From contig NZ_LGEA01000106.1 in assembly GCF_001280065.1 (NCBI RefSeq), positions 1-64,000 on the forward strand: DNA of 64,000 bases, read 5' to 3'. The notes under the pieces were generated by a model. It made no database searches. It was not told the DNA's origin and saw nothing but the letters and a program-made list of their open reading frames with translations. The DNA is from Streptomyces sp. NRRL B-1140. GTDB lineage: Bacteria > Actinomycetota > Actinomycetes > Streptomycetales > Streptomycetaceae. The translations under genes and the position numbers were made by a program. This document shows positions 33,535 through 42,489 of the stretch, one piece after another (position 1 is the first letter of the stretch; each line of letters begins with the position of its first letter).

Positions 33535-36081
33535 TCAGCCCGCGTCGTCGGCGAGTTCGGCGACCCCGGTGATCCGGTGCAGCGGATACGTACGGACCTC
33601 GTCCGCGGTGTGGTCGTACGCCGTGACGAAGCCGCCCTCGACGCGGATCGGGGCGATGACCCGCTGGCTGGCGGCGCCCTCGGCGTTGACGTAGCCGATC
33701 CACAGGGCCTCGCCGGTCAGGACGGCGGCCTGCATGGTGGCCAGGGTCTCGGCGGCGGACGTGCGGGGCGGTTCGCCGTCGGCCGCCGGGGCGGTGCCCG
33801 GCTTGCGCGGGGCGGTGGAGGCCAGGTCACCGGCCCGGATGGCGCGCAGCGCGGCGGACAGCAGGGTGTCGTCGGGGACGGGCGGGCCGTCCGGGACGGG
33901 CTCGGGCGGGGTGAGGGGCGGGGTGCGGTGGGCCAGTGCGCGGGTGATCAGCACATCGCCCTCGGCGGACTCGGCGGCCGGCGCGAACCCCATCGCCCGC
34001 AGCCCTTCCAGGAGGCCTGCCGGGTCGGCCTGGGCGGCCAGCACGGTCGGGGCGAGCCGGCGCAGCCCCAGCCCGGCGGCCCGCTTGTCGGCGAGGATCT
34101 CGCTGAGCACCGCGTCGTCGTCGCAGCGCACGTACGCCGAGGCGGCGCCGACCCGCAGATGGCCGTGCCGGCGGGCCACGTCGTCGATCAGGTACGCGAG
34201 CGGCTGCGGCACCGGCGTGCGGGAGTGCGCGGCGAGGAAGGCGTGCAGGTCGGAGGCGGCCCGCCCGGCGTCGAGCGCCCGCCGCACCGAGCCGGGCGTG
34301 AACCGGTAGACGGTCGCCCCGCCCTTGGACTCGACGTCCGCCAGCACGCCCAGCATGTCCGCGAGCGGCCGCCGCAGGGGGCCGGGCGCCACCGCCGTCA
34401 GGTCGGCCTGGAGCAGCACGTGGTCCAGCGGTTCGGGCAGCAGCGGCGCGAGCAGCCGGGCCGCGGCGGCGGAGGCGACGGCCTGCTCGGCGGGGGAGAG
34501 GGGGGCGAGCGGGGTGGCGCGGTGATGGTGGTGCACGGGCAGCTTGTCCCCCGGCCCGGAGGGTTCCGCTTCCGCTTCCGGGCCGGGCACGGGAGCCGCG
34601 GGCGCGCCCAGCAGCGCACGGCCGTGGGCCGACAGCGCGCCCCGGCCCGTGACACCCAGCAGCTCCGCCTCGGACAGGGCCCACTCGGCGAGCCGGCCGC
34701 GCAGGTCGTCCTCGCGCCGGTCGCCGCGCAGGGGCCGCTCCCAGCGCAGCCGGGCGAGCACCGGCCCGGCGGCGGGCGCGGCGCCTTCCGGCAGCCCGGC
34801 CAGCAGCGTCAGCACCCGGTGCCGTACCTCGGGCGCCGCCGAGCGGTCCAGGCCGGGCCCGAGCGCCGACAGTGTCCGGTCCTTCGCGTCCCGTCCGCCC
34901 ACCAGACCGGCCGTCCGGGTCGCCGCGAGCCACGCCGTGACCAGCCGCGACCAGCGCTCCGCGGCGGGCTGCTCCAGCCACTCGTCGTAGGCGGGGGTCG
35001 CCGCGTACCGTTCGTCGGCCTCGCCGTCCGAGGCGATCAGGCCGGCCGCGTACGCCAGTTCCACCCAGAACGCGGCCGTCGGCTCGGGCACGTCGAGCGC
35101 GACGGCGGTCCGCTTCAGGTCCCGCACGCTCAGCCCGCCGGCCCGCAGCACCGCCGGCCCGCCCTCGTCCCAGTCCTTCAGCAGCTCCTCGACGGTCGCG
35201 AGCGCGGTGTACGCCTGCCCGGCCGCGGTGCTGTCCACAACCTGTGGACGATGTGCGGCGGCCACCTCGACCACCGGCGGTACGGGCTCGGCCGCCCGGT
35301 GCGCCAGGCCCCGGCGCAGGTGCAGGGCGACCTCGCGCGGCATGACGACCGTCCCCGGCGCCGTCGGCAGCAGCAGGCCGCGGTCCAGCAGCCAGCGCAG
35401 CCGGGGCGCCGGATCGGCGGTGACCTGCCCGTACGGCGGCCCCCACACCAGGCGTTCCAGCACGTCGAGGGAGTCGGCCGGGGCCTCGGCGAGCAGCGCG
35501 GCCATCCGGGTCCGGTCCGTGAACAGAGCGGCCAGGGCGGTCACCGCGGAGACCGAGTCGTGCGTCGAGGCCAGTCCGGCGGCCGTCACGATCTCCTGGA
35601 TCCGGCCCGGGGACATCCCGGCGGTGGCCTCCTGGACCGTCGGGCCGAGCCCGGTCGGCGAGGGGTGCTGCGGCGAGGGGGCCAGCAGCTCACGTGCCGT
35701 GCGGACCAGCCGCAGCCGGTCGTCGTCGCCCCACACCAGGGCCTGCTCGCGCAGCAGGCCGACGGCGTGCGGCAGGGCCGCGACGACGGCCGGGTCGGCG
35801 TCGTCCCCGGCCATCAGCCCGAGCAGTTCGCCGTACGTCGCGGGGTCCGCGGCCACGGCCAGCGCCTCCGCCGTCTGCAGCGCGAACCGGTCCAGCCGCT
35901 CCAGGGCCCGCACCACCGAGGCCCGGGTGCCGGCCCGGGTCGCCAGTTGGGTGAGGTCGGTGGGGACGGGCGTGATGAGATCCGGGCGGCTGCGCAGGAG
36001 CGCGCCCAGCGCGGCATCGCCCCGCGCGCGGAGCGCTTCCGCGAGGGAACGGGGGGCCGGGGGCCTGTCCTCGGTGCTCAT
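33535..36081 (-). CDS. Helicase-associated protein, XPB partner
   Basis: An 848-residue actinobacterial protein with repeated alpha-helical winged-helix-like units (LTQLATRAGTRASVVRALERLDRFALQTAEALAV; LKRTAVALDVPEPTAAFWVELAYAAGLI) and a C-terminal helicase-associated domain (VLLQADLTAVAPGPLRR; RVIAPIRVEGGFVTAYDHTADEVRTYPLHRITGV). Mycobacterial Rv0862c, encoded next to XPB Rv0861c, is the comparison (recalled). It contains no Walker motifs of its own. It probably forms or regulates the XPB complex. ATG 36081 has no strong ribosome binding site. Confidence 0.85.
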   Translation of the reverse strand: MSTEDRPPAPRSLAEALRARGDAALGALLRSRPDLITPVPTDLTQLATRAGTRASVVRALERLDRFALQTAEALAVAADPATYGELLGLMAGDDADPAVVAALPHAVGLLREQALVWGDDDRLRLVRTARELLAPSPQHPSPTGLGPTVQEATAGMSPGRIQEIVTAAGLASTHDSVSAVTALAALFTDRTRMAALLAEAPADSLDVLERLVWGPPYGQVTADPAPRLRWLLDRGLLLPTAPGTVVMPREVALHLRRGLAHRAAEPVPPVVEVAAAHRPQVVDSTAAGQAYTALATVEELLKDWDEGGPAVLRAGGLSVRDLKRTAVALDVPEPTAAFWVELAYAAGLIASDGEADERYAATPAYDEWLEQPAAERWSRLVTAWLAATRTAGLVGGRDAKDRTLSALGPGLDRSAAPEVRHRVLTLLAGLPEGAAPAAGPVLARLRWERPLRGDRREDDLRGRLAEWALSEAELLGVTGRGALSAHGRALLGAPAAPVPGPEAEAEPSGPGDKLPVHHHHRATPLAPLSPAEQAVASAAAARLLAPLLPEPLDHVLLQADLTAVAPGPLRRPLADMLGVLADVESKGGATVYRFTPGSVRRALDAGRAASDLHAFLAAHSRTPVPQPLAYLIDDVARRHGHLRVGAASAYVRCDDDAVLSEILADKRAAGLGLRRLAPTVLAAQADPAGLLEGLRAMGFAPAAESAEGDVLITRALAHRTPPLTPPEPVPDGPPVPDDTLLSAALRAIRAGDLASTAPRKPGTAPAADGEPPRTSAAETLATMQAAVLTGEALWIGYVNAEGAASQRVIAPIRVEGGFVTAYDHTADEVRTYPLHRITGVAELADDAG

Positions 36082-36233
36082 CCGGTCCACGGTAGCGGGT
36101 CGCCCCCGGCGGCCGGGCCGGTCGTGCGCCGCCCCGCCCCCGTACGCGGGACGGGCTTTTGGCCGCTGAGAGGGCACTCGCGGTACCGTCGGGCGACGGC
36201 GTCACGCAACGCACCCGCCCCGGAGGGGACTTC

Positions 36234-37232
36234 GTGGGGATTGAGAGCGACCAGGTCGTTTACGAGTATCTGAGCCGCGTCGGCGACGTGGCCCAGCAGC
36301 GGCAGTTGTCGTCGGCCACCCGCATGCGTCTGGTCGCCGACCTGCGCAACGAGATCGACAAGCGCCGCTCGAAGGCCACCGTCGACTCGCCCGCCGCCGT
36401 CCGCCGCATCCTGTCCCGCCTCGGCAGCCCCGACGACATCGTGACCGCGGCGGCGGGCGGCACGGCCGGTGAGCCGTACAGCGCCGCCCCCGCCTCGGTG
36501 CCGGTGCAGCGCGAGAGAGAGCCGGAGGAGCGGGGCGAGCGGGCCAAGGGCGTCATGCGGCGCGTCGTACCGCGCCCCCGGCCCGCGCGGCCCGCCGAGG
36601 ACCCGCACCCCGCGCCCTCCGACGGCGCGGCCCCGCCGCATCTGGCCGCAGGTCACGAACTCGGCGACAGCGCGCTCCAGCCGGACTGGTGGCGGGTGGA
36701 GAGCGGCCCCTTCGGGGTGGGCGACGAGGTGCCGGGCTTCGTGGGCGGTGTGGAGCTGCCCGATCTGCTGAAGCCGCCGGCGCCGCGGAAGGCGGAGCAG
36801 GAGAAGGCGGCCGCCGAGGAAACGGCCCCGGCCGTCGAGTCGGCCGAGGTGGCCGAGAAGGGGGGCCGTCGCCGTCTCGTGCGCCTCCCCGCCGGGAACT
36901 GGAGCAACCCGCTCCTGCTGATCGCCGCCGGGCTCCTCGTCGCCGGTGCCGTGCTCGGCAACTGGTTCGTCCTGCTGCTCGGCTGGCTCATCGCCTACGC
37001 CTCCCGCCGTCTCACCCAGGCCGAGACCAAGTGGGCGGTCGTGATCCTGCCCGGCCTCTCCCTGGCGGGGGGCCTGGTCTGGCTGTGGGGCCGGATGAAC
37101 GGCCGCTGGGGCACCCCGATCGCCGAGGGCCACATGAACGCGGCCGTCTCGGAGACCTGGCCGTGGGTGGTCAGGGGCGCGGCGGTGGCATCGGCGCTGT
37201 TCCTGGTGTGGCGCTCGCAGCGCTCGCGCTAG
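36234..37232 (+). CDS. Membrane protein with N-terminal HAAS/DUF1700-like domain
   Basis: A 332-residue protein. Residues 1-65 form a helical domain (YEYLSRVGDVAQQRQLSSATRMRLVADLRNEID...ILSRLGSPDDIV) seen in regulated membrane proteins of the HAAS type. A Pro/Glu-rich linker is followed by four hydrophobic segments (NPLLLIAAGLLVAGAVLG; NWFVLLLGWLIAYA; WAVVILPGLSLAGGLVWLW; WVVRGAAVASALFLVW). GTG 36234 has GGAGG 7 nt upstream. It is divergent from the XPB partner gene. Function unknown. Confidence 0.8.
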   Translation: MGIESDQVVYEYLSRVGDVAQQRQLSSATRMRLVADLRNEIDKRRSKATVDSPAAVRRILSRLGSPDDIVTAAAGGTAGEPYSAAPASVPVQREREPEERGERAKGVMRRVVPRPRPARPAEDPHPAPSDGAAPPHLAAGHELGDSALQPDWWRVESGPFGVGDEVPGFVGGVELPDLLKPPAPRKAEQEKAAAEETAPAVESAEVAEKGGRRRLVRLPAGNWSNPLLLIAAGLLVAGAVLGNWFVLLLGWLIAYASRRLTQAETKWAVVILPGLSLAGGLVWLWGRMNGRWGTPIAEGHMNAAVSETWPWVVRGAAVASALFLVWRSQRSR

Positions 37233-37295
37233 CGGACACCGACGCGGGGCCGCCGGTCACGGCCGGACGTCTGCCGTTCACAGCGCCTGGGCACA

Positions 37296-37919
37296 ATGGC
37301 CCATATGGCACTCACCGTCGGCTTCGACCTCGACATGACCCTCATCGACTCCCGGCCCGGCATCCGCGCCTGTTACCAGGCGCTGTCCGAACGCACGGGC
37401 GTGTACATCGACGCCGACCTGACGGTCACGCGGCTCGGGCCGCCGCTGGCCGAGGAGCTGATCAACTGGTTCCCGGCCGAGGAGATCCCGGCCATGGCGG
37501 AGCTGTACCGGGAGATGTACCCGGCGATCGCCATCACCGCGACCCCGGCCCTGACCGGCGCCCGGGAGGCCATCGCGGCGGTACGGGAGGCCGGCGGACG
37601 CGCGATAGTCGTCACCGCCAAGTACGAGCCCAACGCCAAACTGCACCTCGCCCACCTCGGCATCGAGCCCGACGCCGTGATCGGCGACCTGTGGGCCGAG
37701 CAGAAGGCGGAGGCCCTGCGCGAGCACGACGCGGGCGTCTACGTCGGCGACCACGTCGGGGACGTCCGCGGCGCCCGGGCCGCCGGGGCCCTCTCGGTCG
37801 CGGTGGCCACCGGCCCTTGCCCGCCGGAGGAATTGCGCGCGGCGGGCGCGGACGTCGTCCTCACCGATCTGACCGAATTCCCGCGGTGGCTTTCGGACTA
37901 CCGTCCCGCACGCGCCTGA
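37296..37919 (+). CDS. HAD-family phosphatase (phosphoglycolate-phosphatase-like)
   Basis: A 207-residue HAD hydrolase: nucleophile motif VGFDLDMTLIDSRPG, VVTAKYEPNAK (motif II/III region) and VYVGDHVGDVRGARAAGA (acid motif IV). A helical cap follows the first motif, as in phosphoglycolate phosphatases (C1 cap). The substrate is not determinable. ATG 37296 or 37305 may be used. It overlaps the convergent membrane gene by 22 bp. Confidence 0.88.
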   Translation: MAHMALTVGFDLDMTLIDSRPGIRACYQALSERTGVYIDADLTVTRLGPPLAEELINWFPAEEIPAMAELYREMYPAIAITATPALTGAREAIAAVREAGGRAIVVTAKYEPNAKLHLAHLGIEPDAVIGDLWAEQKAEALREHDAGVYVGDHVGDVRGARAAGALSVAVATGPCPPEELRAAGADVVLTDLTEFPRWLSDYRPARA

Positions 37920-38146
37920 CGCCGTCCGGCTGCCACGGAACGCAGCACTCCCGCCCCGGCCATCAGGAATCCGACGGCCATGAGCATGCTCAATCCGAAC
38001 ATGTACGTCGGAAAGGGAGTCGTTCCGAGCAGCAGCGGGGCGACCGTGACCAGTGTTGCCAGGGCGCCGATGAAGAACACGACGGCTCCGGCCCGGACCA
38101 GGCGGTCACCGGGAGCGGCGGAATTCGTTTGGGTTTTGTCACGCAC
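37898..38146 (-). CDS. Small membrane protein
   Basis: From GTG 38146 it has 82 residues, two hydrophobic segments (AGAVVFFIGALATLVTVAPLLLG and MFGLSMLMAVGFLMAGAGVL) and a basic tail RRQARAGR, giving a two-pass membrane protein with both ends inside. The frame extends upstream to a TTG at 38179. Its 3' end overlaps the HAD gene. Small two-pass proteins of this sort are frequent in Streptomyces; no function is assigned. Confidence 0.7.
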   Translation of the reverse strand: MRDKTQTNSAAPGDRLVRAGAVVFFIGALATLVTVAPLLLGTTPFPTYMFGLSMLMAVGFLMAGAGVLRSVAAGRRQARAGR

Positions 38147-38191
38147 CCGACCAGGGTAGTTCCCAGCGCGAAGGAACAACCGGGTGACGTC

Positions 38192-38219
38192 TTGTCACCG
38201 GCCGCAAGACCATTAGCCT
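38192..38219 (+). promoter_or_regulatory. Putative sigma-70-type promoter of the second cold-shock gene
   Basis: TTGTCA (38192-38197) and TAGCCT (38214-38219) at 16-bp spacing, about 90 bp before the GTG start. Confidence 0.5.
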
Positions 38220-38226
38220 TGGTACC

Positions 38227-38247
38227 GGCGGGTCCGTACGACCCGCC
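38227..38247 (+). promoter_or_regulatory. Hairpin in the cold-shock gene leader
   Basis: GGCGGGTC-CGTAC-GACCCGCC, a perfect 8-bp stem just after the predicted transcription start. It could act as a temperature- or protein-sensitive leader element. Confidence 0.5.
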
Positions 38248-38310
38248 CGAGTGCTATCAAGAGCCGTTTCCAGAAGCAGTTTTCCGACGAGTACGAGGAC
38301 GAGGACAGAC

Positions 38311-38694
38311 GTGCCCACCGGCAAGGTCAAGTGGTTCAACAGTGAGAAGGGCTTCGGCTTTCTCTCCCGTGACGACGGCGGCGACGTCTTCGTCCATTCC
38401 TCGGTCCTCCCCGCCGGAGTCGAGACGCTCAAGCCGGGCCAGCGAGTGGAGTTCGGCGTCGTCGCCGGACAGCGCGGCGACCAGGCGCTGTCCCTGGCGA
38501 TCCTGGACCCCACCCCGTCCGTCGCCGCCGCGACCCGCAAGAAGCCGGACGAGCTGGCCTCCATCGTCCAGGACCTGACGACGCTGCTGGAGAACATCAC
38601 GCCCATGCTGGAGCGGGGCCGCTACCCCGAGAAGACCGCGGGCAAGAAGATCGCCGGCCTGCTGCGCGCGGTCGCCGACCAGCTGGACGTCTGA
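38311..38694 (+). CDS. Cold-shock domain protein with C-terminal helical extension
   Basis: 127 residues. The first 65 are a cold-shock domain: [26 protein letters not shown] carries RNP1 KGFGFL and RNP2 VFVHSS. The remaining 60 residues form a basic, helical tail ([26 protein letters not shown]) followed by [16 protein letters not shown], found in actinobacterial long Csp proteins and absent from CspA. GTG 38311 has GAGGAC upstream. The tail may mediate dimerisation or partner binding. Confidence 0.9.
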   Translation: MPTGKVKWFNSEKGFGFLSRDDGGDVFVHSSVLPAGVETLKPGQRVEFGVVAGQRGDQALSLAILDPTPSVAAATRKKPDELASIVQDLTTLLENITPMLERGRYPEKTAGKKIAGLLRAVADQLDV

Positions 38695-38698
38695 GACC

Positions 38699-39547
38699 TC
38701 AGGGAAAGCGCAGCGCGTCCGGGCCGAGGGGCGGTACGAGTCCCTCGGCCGCCGCGCGGGTCAGCAGCCCGCGTACGGCCGCGTAGCCGTCCTCGCCGAG
38801 ACCCGCCGTGAACTCGTTGACGTACAGCCCGATGTGCTGGTCGGCGACGGCCGGGTCCATCTCCTGGGCGTGCTCCATGACGTAGGGCCGGGACGCCTCG
38901 GGATCGTCCCAGGCGGCGCGCACGGATGTGCGGATGGAGTCGGCGAGCAGCCGCAGCTTCTGCTCCCCCAGCGACCGCTTGGCGATGATCGCGCCCAGCG
39001 GGATCGGCAGCCCGGTGGTGTGTTCCCAGTGCTCGCCCATGTCGGCGAGCTTGTGCAGGCCGTACTCGTGGTAGGTGAAGCGCGCCTCGTGGATCACGAG
39101 TCCCGCGTCGACCTTGCCGTCCCGCACGGCCGGCATGATCTCGTGGAACGGCATGACGACGATCTCGCCGACCCCGCCGTCCAGCGTGTCCGCGGCCCAC
39201 AGCCGGAACAGCAGGTAGGCGGTCGACTTCTCACTGGGCACGGCGACGGTACGACCGGCGAGGCCGAGGCCTGCCTCCCGGGTCAGCACCAGCGGCCCGC
39301 AGCCCCGTCCCAGCGCGCCCCCGCAGGGCAGCAGGGCGTAGTCGTCGAGGACGTAGGGCAGCACCGCGTACGACACCTTCAGCACGTCGGACTCGCCGCG
39401 CTCGGCCATGCCGTTGGTGATGTCGATGTCGGCGAAGGTCACGTCGAGGGCCGGTGCGCCCGGGACCCGGTCGTGGGCCAGGGCGTCGAAGACGAACGTG
39501 TCGTTCGGGCAGGGTGAGTACGCGATCTGCAGCCGCTCAACTGTCAT
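38699..39547 (-). CDS. mqnD: 1,4-dihydroxy-6-naphthoate synthase (menaquinone, futalosine route)
   Basis: A 282-residue periplasmic-binding-protein-fold enzyme converting cyclic de-hypoxanthine futalosine to 1,4-dihydroxy-6-naphthoate. The start QIAYSPCPNDTFVFDAL, SYAVLPYVLDDYALLPCGGALG, VPSEKSTAYLL and HEARFTY are typical of MqnD. It overlaps the mqnB end by 11 bp on the same strand, so the two form one unit for menaquinone synthesis. No secretion signal is present, as expected for a cytoplasmic enzyme. Confidence 0.94.
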   Translation of the reverse strand: MTVERLQIAYSPCPNDTFVFDALAHDRVPGAPALDVTFADIDITNGMAERGESDVLKVSYAVLPYVLDDYALLPCGGALGRGCGPLVLTREAGLGLAGRTVAVPSEKSTAYLLFRLWAADTLDGGVGEIVVMPFHEIMPAVRDGKVDAGLVIHEARFTYHEYGLHKLADMGEHWEHTTGLPIPLGAIIAKRSLGEQKLRLLADSIRTSVRAAWDDPEASRPYVMEHAQEMDPAVADQHIGLYVNEFTAGLGEDGYAAVRGLLTRAAAEGLVPPLGPDALRFP

Positions 39548-40193
39548 GCCGGTTCCAACCCTCCAGTACGGGCGCGAGCTTCCCGAACCCCTCCGTCAAG
39601 GCTGCCAGGGCGTCGGGGATGCGCCAGGCGGCACGGTCCCTCGGCCCCACGGGATTGGAGATCGCCCGGATCTCCAGCACCGGCACGCCGTGCGCGGCGG
39701 CGGCCTCGGCGACGCCGAAACCCTCCATGGCCTCGGCGAGGGCGGTGGGGTGCCGCTCCCGCAGCGCGGCGGCCCGGGCGGCCGTCCCGGTCACGGTCGA
39801 CACGGTGAGGACGGCCCCGGTGCGGGCCCCGGTGGCTTCGGCGGCCCGCCGTACGAGATCGGCGGGCGGCTCATGCCTGACGGTCCCGAACCCGAGCTCG
39901 GTGACCGGCACGAACCCGTCCTCGGTCTCGGCCCCCAGATCGGCCGCGACGACCTCGTCGGCGACGATCAGCGACCCCACGGGCGCCCCGGGCCGGAACC
40001 CGCCCCCGATCCCGGCGGAGACGACGAGGCCGTAGGGCTCGCCGTGCACGGCGGCGACGGTGAGGGCGGAGGCGACGGAGGCGGCGGCGAGCGCGGGCCC
40101 CACACCTCCGGCGATCACCTCGATGCCGCTGTCACCCGGGCAGGCCTGGGCCACCGCGTCCCTCTCCACGGGAACAGCGGTGGCCACGAGCAC
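39537..40193 (-). CDS. mqnB: Futalosine hydrolase
   Basis: Nucleoside phosphorylase-fold protein that splits futalosine to hypoxanthine and dehypoxanthinyl futalosine. VATAVPVERDAV, AGIGGGF, ADEVVAADLGAET, TVTGTAARAAALRER and EAMEGFGVAEAAAAHGVPVLEIRAISN fit the family. From GTG 40193 it has 218 residues; the frame runs farther upstream, across the previous gene's stop (40217), without a good start. It is followed by mqnD with an 11-bp overlap. Confidence 0.93.
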   Translation of the reverse strand: MLVATAVPVERDAVAQACPGDSGIEVIAGGVGPALAAASVASALTVAAVHGEPYGLVVSAGIGGGFRPGAPVGSLIVADEVVAADLGAETEDGFVPVTELGFGTVRHEPPADLVRRAAEATGARTGAVLTVSTVTGTAARAAALRERHPTALAEAMEGFGVAEAAAAHGVPVLEIRAISNPVGPRDRAAWRIPDALAALTEGFGKLAPVLEGWNRHDS

Positions 40194-40216
40194 CCGGCCC
40201 AGCCCAGCGGCAGCGA

Positions 40217-40690
40217 TCAGGCGTCCTTCTTGAGCTTGAAGTTCCAGAGCCCGGACGGGTCCTTGTCGCCTTCCTTGATGGACACCAGCGTCGAGTTGCC
40301 CTGTGCGCCGTACTGGGCGTTGAAGAACACGCTGCCCGGAATCGTGCGGTAGGTCTTCGTGCTGGAGTCGGTCAGCGGCTGGCCGTTCATCAGGATCGTC
40401 CAGCCCTCGTCGGCGATCTCGGGGTCGACCCCGAAGCGCACCGTCTCGTCGGGGTCGACGGAGATGCTCTTGATGCCCTTGTTCTTCAGGCACCCGGCGA
40501 GATCGGACGGCTTCAGGGCGTCGCCCTCGCCGCCGCAGGTGGCTCCGGAGTTCACCGAGTCGCTGCCCACGGTGACCGTGGCGATCGGAGTCGGCTTGTC
40601 ACAGGCCGACAGGACGAGCAGTCCGGCGGATACGACGCCGGCGACGGCGACGGCGCGGCGGCGTCGCACAACGGATTGCAACGTGTTCAT
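40217..40690 (-). CDS. DUF2771-type lipoprotein
   Basis: A 157-residue predicted lipoprotein. RRRRAVAVAGVVSAGLLVLSAC gives a basic n-region, hydrophobic core and lipobox LSAC with Cys30. The mature part is a beta-rich single domain (ATVTVGSDSVNSGATCGG; PDETVRFGVDPEIADEGWTILMN; FFNAQYG). It resembles DUF2771, an actinobacterial family of unknown function. It lies directly upstream of mqnB and may share its transcript. Confidence 0.8.
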   Translation of the reverse strand: MNTLQSVVRRRRAVAVAGVVSAGLLVLSACDKPTPIATVTVGSDSVNSGATCGGEGDALKPSDLAGCLKNKGIKSISVDPDETVRFGVDPEIADEGWTILMNGQPLTDSSTKTYRTIPGSVFFNAQYGAQGNSTLVSIKEGDKDPSGLWNFKLKKDA

Positions 40691-40783
40691 GGGCGAAGGC
40701 TATCGGGCCCGCGGGGCGGACCGCCCACGCGGGGTACGGCTCCCGGTGAGATCCATCAGAAGGGCCGCACGCCCCACACGGCC

Positions 40784-42217
40784 CTAGGCCACCCGCGCCC
40801 GCCCCGTGCCCCCGCGCCGGGCCGAGTCGATCAGCCCCCGCACGGTCGCCAGCCACCCGGCGCCGACGATCGCGGCACCCACCGCCAGCCCGGCCGTGCC
40901 GTTGAGCGGCATCGCGATGCCGATCGCGCCACCCAGCACCCAGGACATCTGCAGCAGCGTCTCGGAGCGGGCGAAGGCCGAGGTGCGGACCAGTTCGGGC
41001 ACGTCCCGCTGGATCAGCGCGTCCAGGGACAGCTTGGCCAGGGCCTGCGCGAACCCGGCGATCGCGGCCAGGCCGGCCACCAGGACCGCGCCGAAGAACA
41101 CCGCCGCCGTGATCGCCGCGCCCGCCACGCACGCCACGACCGTCACGATGATGATCTCCGGGGCCCGGGAGCGCAGCCACGCCCCGACGGCCGTGCCGAG
41201 CGCGTTGCCCACGCCCGCCGCGACACCGACTATCCCCAGGGACACGGCCGCGCTCTGTCCGGAGATCGGGTGCTCACGCAGCAGGAACGCCAGGAAGAAG
41301 ATCAGGAACCCGGTCAGGCAGCGGATGGCGGCGTTGGCGGCCAGCGCGTGGGTGACGGCCGGGCCGACCGTGCGCAGCCCGGGCCGCTTGACCGGCCGGC
41401 GGTGCGGCCCGTGCAGGTGTTCCTCGTCCGCCGCCAGCAGGGCGCGGTCCTCGCCCTTGGCGGAGTCGACCTTGGGCGGCAGCGTGAACGACAGGATCGT
41501 TCCCGCCACGAACAGCACGAAGGCGCCGAAGAGCGGCCAGCGCGGCCCGATCTGCTGGAGCCCGGCACCGACGGGCGCGGCGATGCCGGTGGCGAGGAGC
41601 CCGCCGAGGGTCACCCGCGAGTTGGCCTTCACCAGGGAGAACCGCGGTGGCAGCAGGCGGGGCACGACGGCGCTTCTGACGACGCCGTACGCCTTCGACG
41701 AGACGAGGACGCCGAGCGCGGCCGGGTACAGCTCCAGGCCGCCGCTGACGACCGCGCCGGACAGGACGATCGCGAGCAGGGCCCGGGCCAGCATCGCGCC
41801 GGCCATGGCGGCGCGGCGGCCGTGCGGCAGGCGGTCGAGGAGGGGGCCGATGACGGGGGCGAGGAGGGTGAAGGGCGCCATGGTGATGGCGAGGTAGAGC
41901 GCGACGCGTCCGCGCGCCTCGTCGGTGGGCACGGAGAAGAAGACGGTGGAGGCGAGGGCGACCGTGATCATGACGTCGCCGGCGCCGTTCACACCGTGCA
42001 GTTCGATCAGCTTGCCCAGGCCGGACTCGCCGGCCCCGTGCGCGTGGGTGGCCTTGCGGATGCCGCGGGCCGTGCCGGTCACCGGGAAGTGCAGGGCACG
42101 GCCGACCGTGCGGAAGAAGCCGCCCGCACGGCCCGGTCCGCCCGGTCGGATAGTTCCCTTGACCCCTTTCGGCCCACCGGTCCCGGTGGCGCCCGGGGGT
42201 GTCTTCGCGGCTGCCAC
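40784..42217 (-). CDS. Major facilitator superfamily transporter
   Basis: About 477 residues with around 12 hydrophobic segments. The cytoplasmic loop after segment 2 reads PVIGPLLDRLPHGRRAAMAGAM, a typical MFS loop. GTG 42217 is preferred; the in-frame ATG 42256 lacks a ribosome binding site, and a TATACA-like -10 sits just before it. The N-terminal 60 residues are polar and Gly/Pro-rich. The substrate is unknown. It is divergent from the DUF3027 gene. Confidence 0.82.
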   Translation of the reverse strand: MAAAKTPPGATGTGGPKGVKGTIRPGGPGRAGGFFRTVGRALHFPVTGTARGIRKATHAHGAGESGLGKLIELHGVNGAGDVMITVALASTVFFSVPTDEARGRVALYLAITMAPFTLLAPVIGPLLDRLPHGRRAAMAGAMLARALLAIVLSGAVVSGGLELYPAALGVLVSSKAYGVVRSAVVPRLLPPRFSLVKANSRVTLGGLLATGIAAPVGAGLQQIGPRWPLFGAFVLFVAGTILSFTLPPKVDSAKGEDRALLAADEEHLHGPHRRPVKRPGLRTVGPAVTHALAANAAIRCLTGFLIFFLAFLLREHPISGQSAAVSLGIVGVAAGVGNALGTAVGAWLRSRAPEIIIVTVVACVAGAAITAAVFFGAVLVAGLAAIAGFAQALAKLSLDALIQRDVPELVRTSAFARSETLLQMSWVLGGAIGIAMPLNGTAGLAVGAAIVGAGWLATVRGLIDSARRGGTGRARVA

Positions 42218-42489
42218 GACGTCATAGTGCCCCGATAAGGCCGTGGGTAGTGCCATTACCGCTTGTATAGGGCCTGTGGGGTGACTGTGCGGGGCGGCGG
42301 CCCGGGGACCGGTGGACGGTGCAAGAGGACCGTCGGTGTACGCGACGTGGGGCGGAAGGGTAGCGTGCGTATCTCAGCCATCCCGCAAAATGGATGAAGG
42401 ACGTCGACGCGGTCCCCCGGTCCGCTCCGTCCGCCCCTGTGCCGGGAGTGGCGCACTCGTGAGACGGCGTATGGAGAGAAGCGATACCT

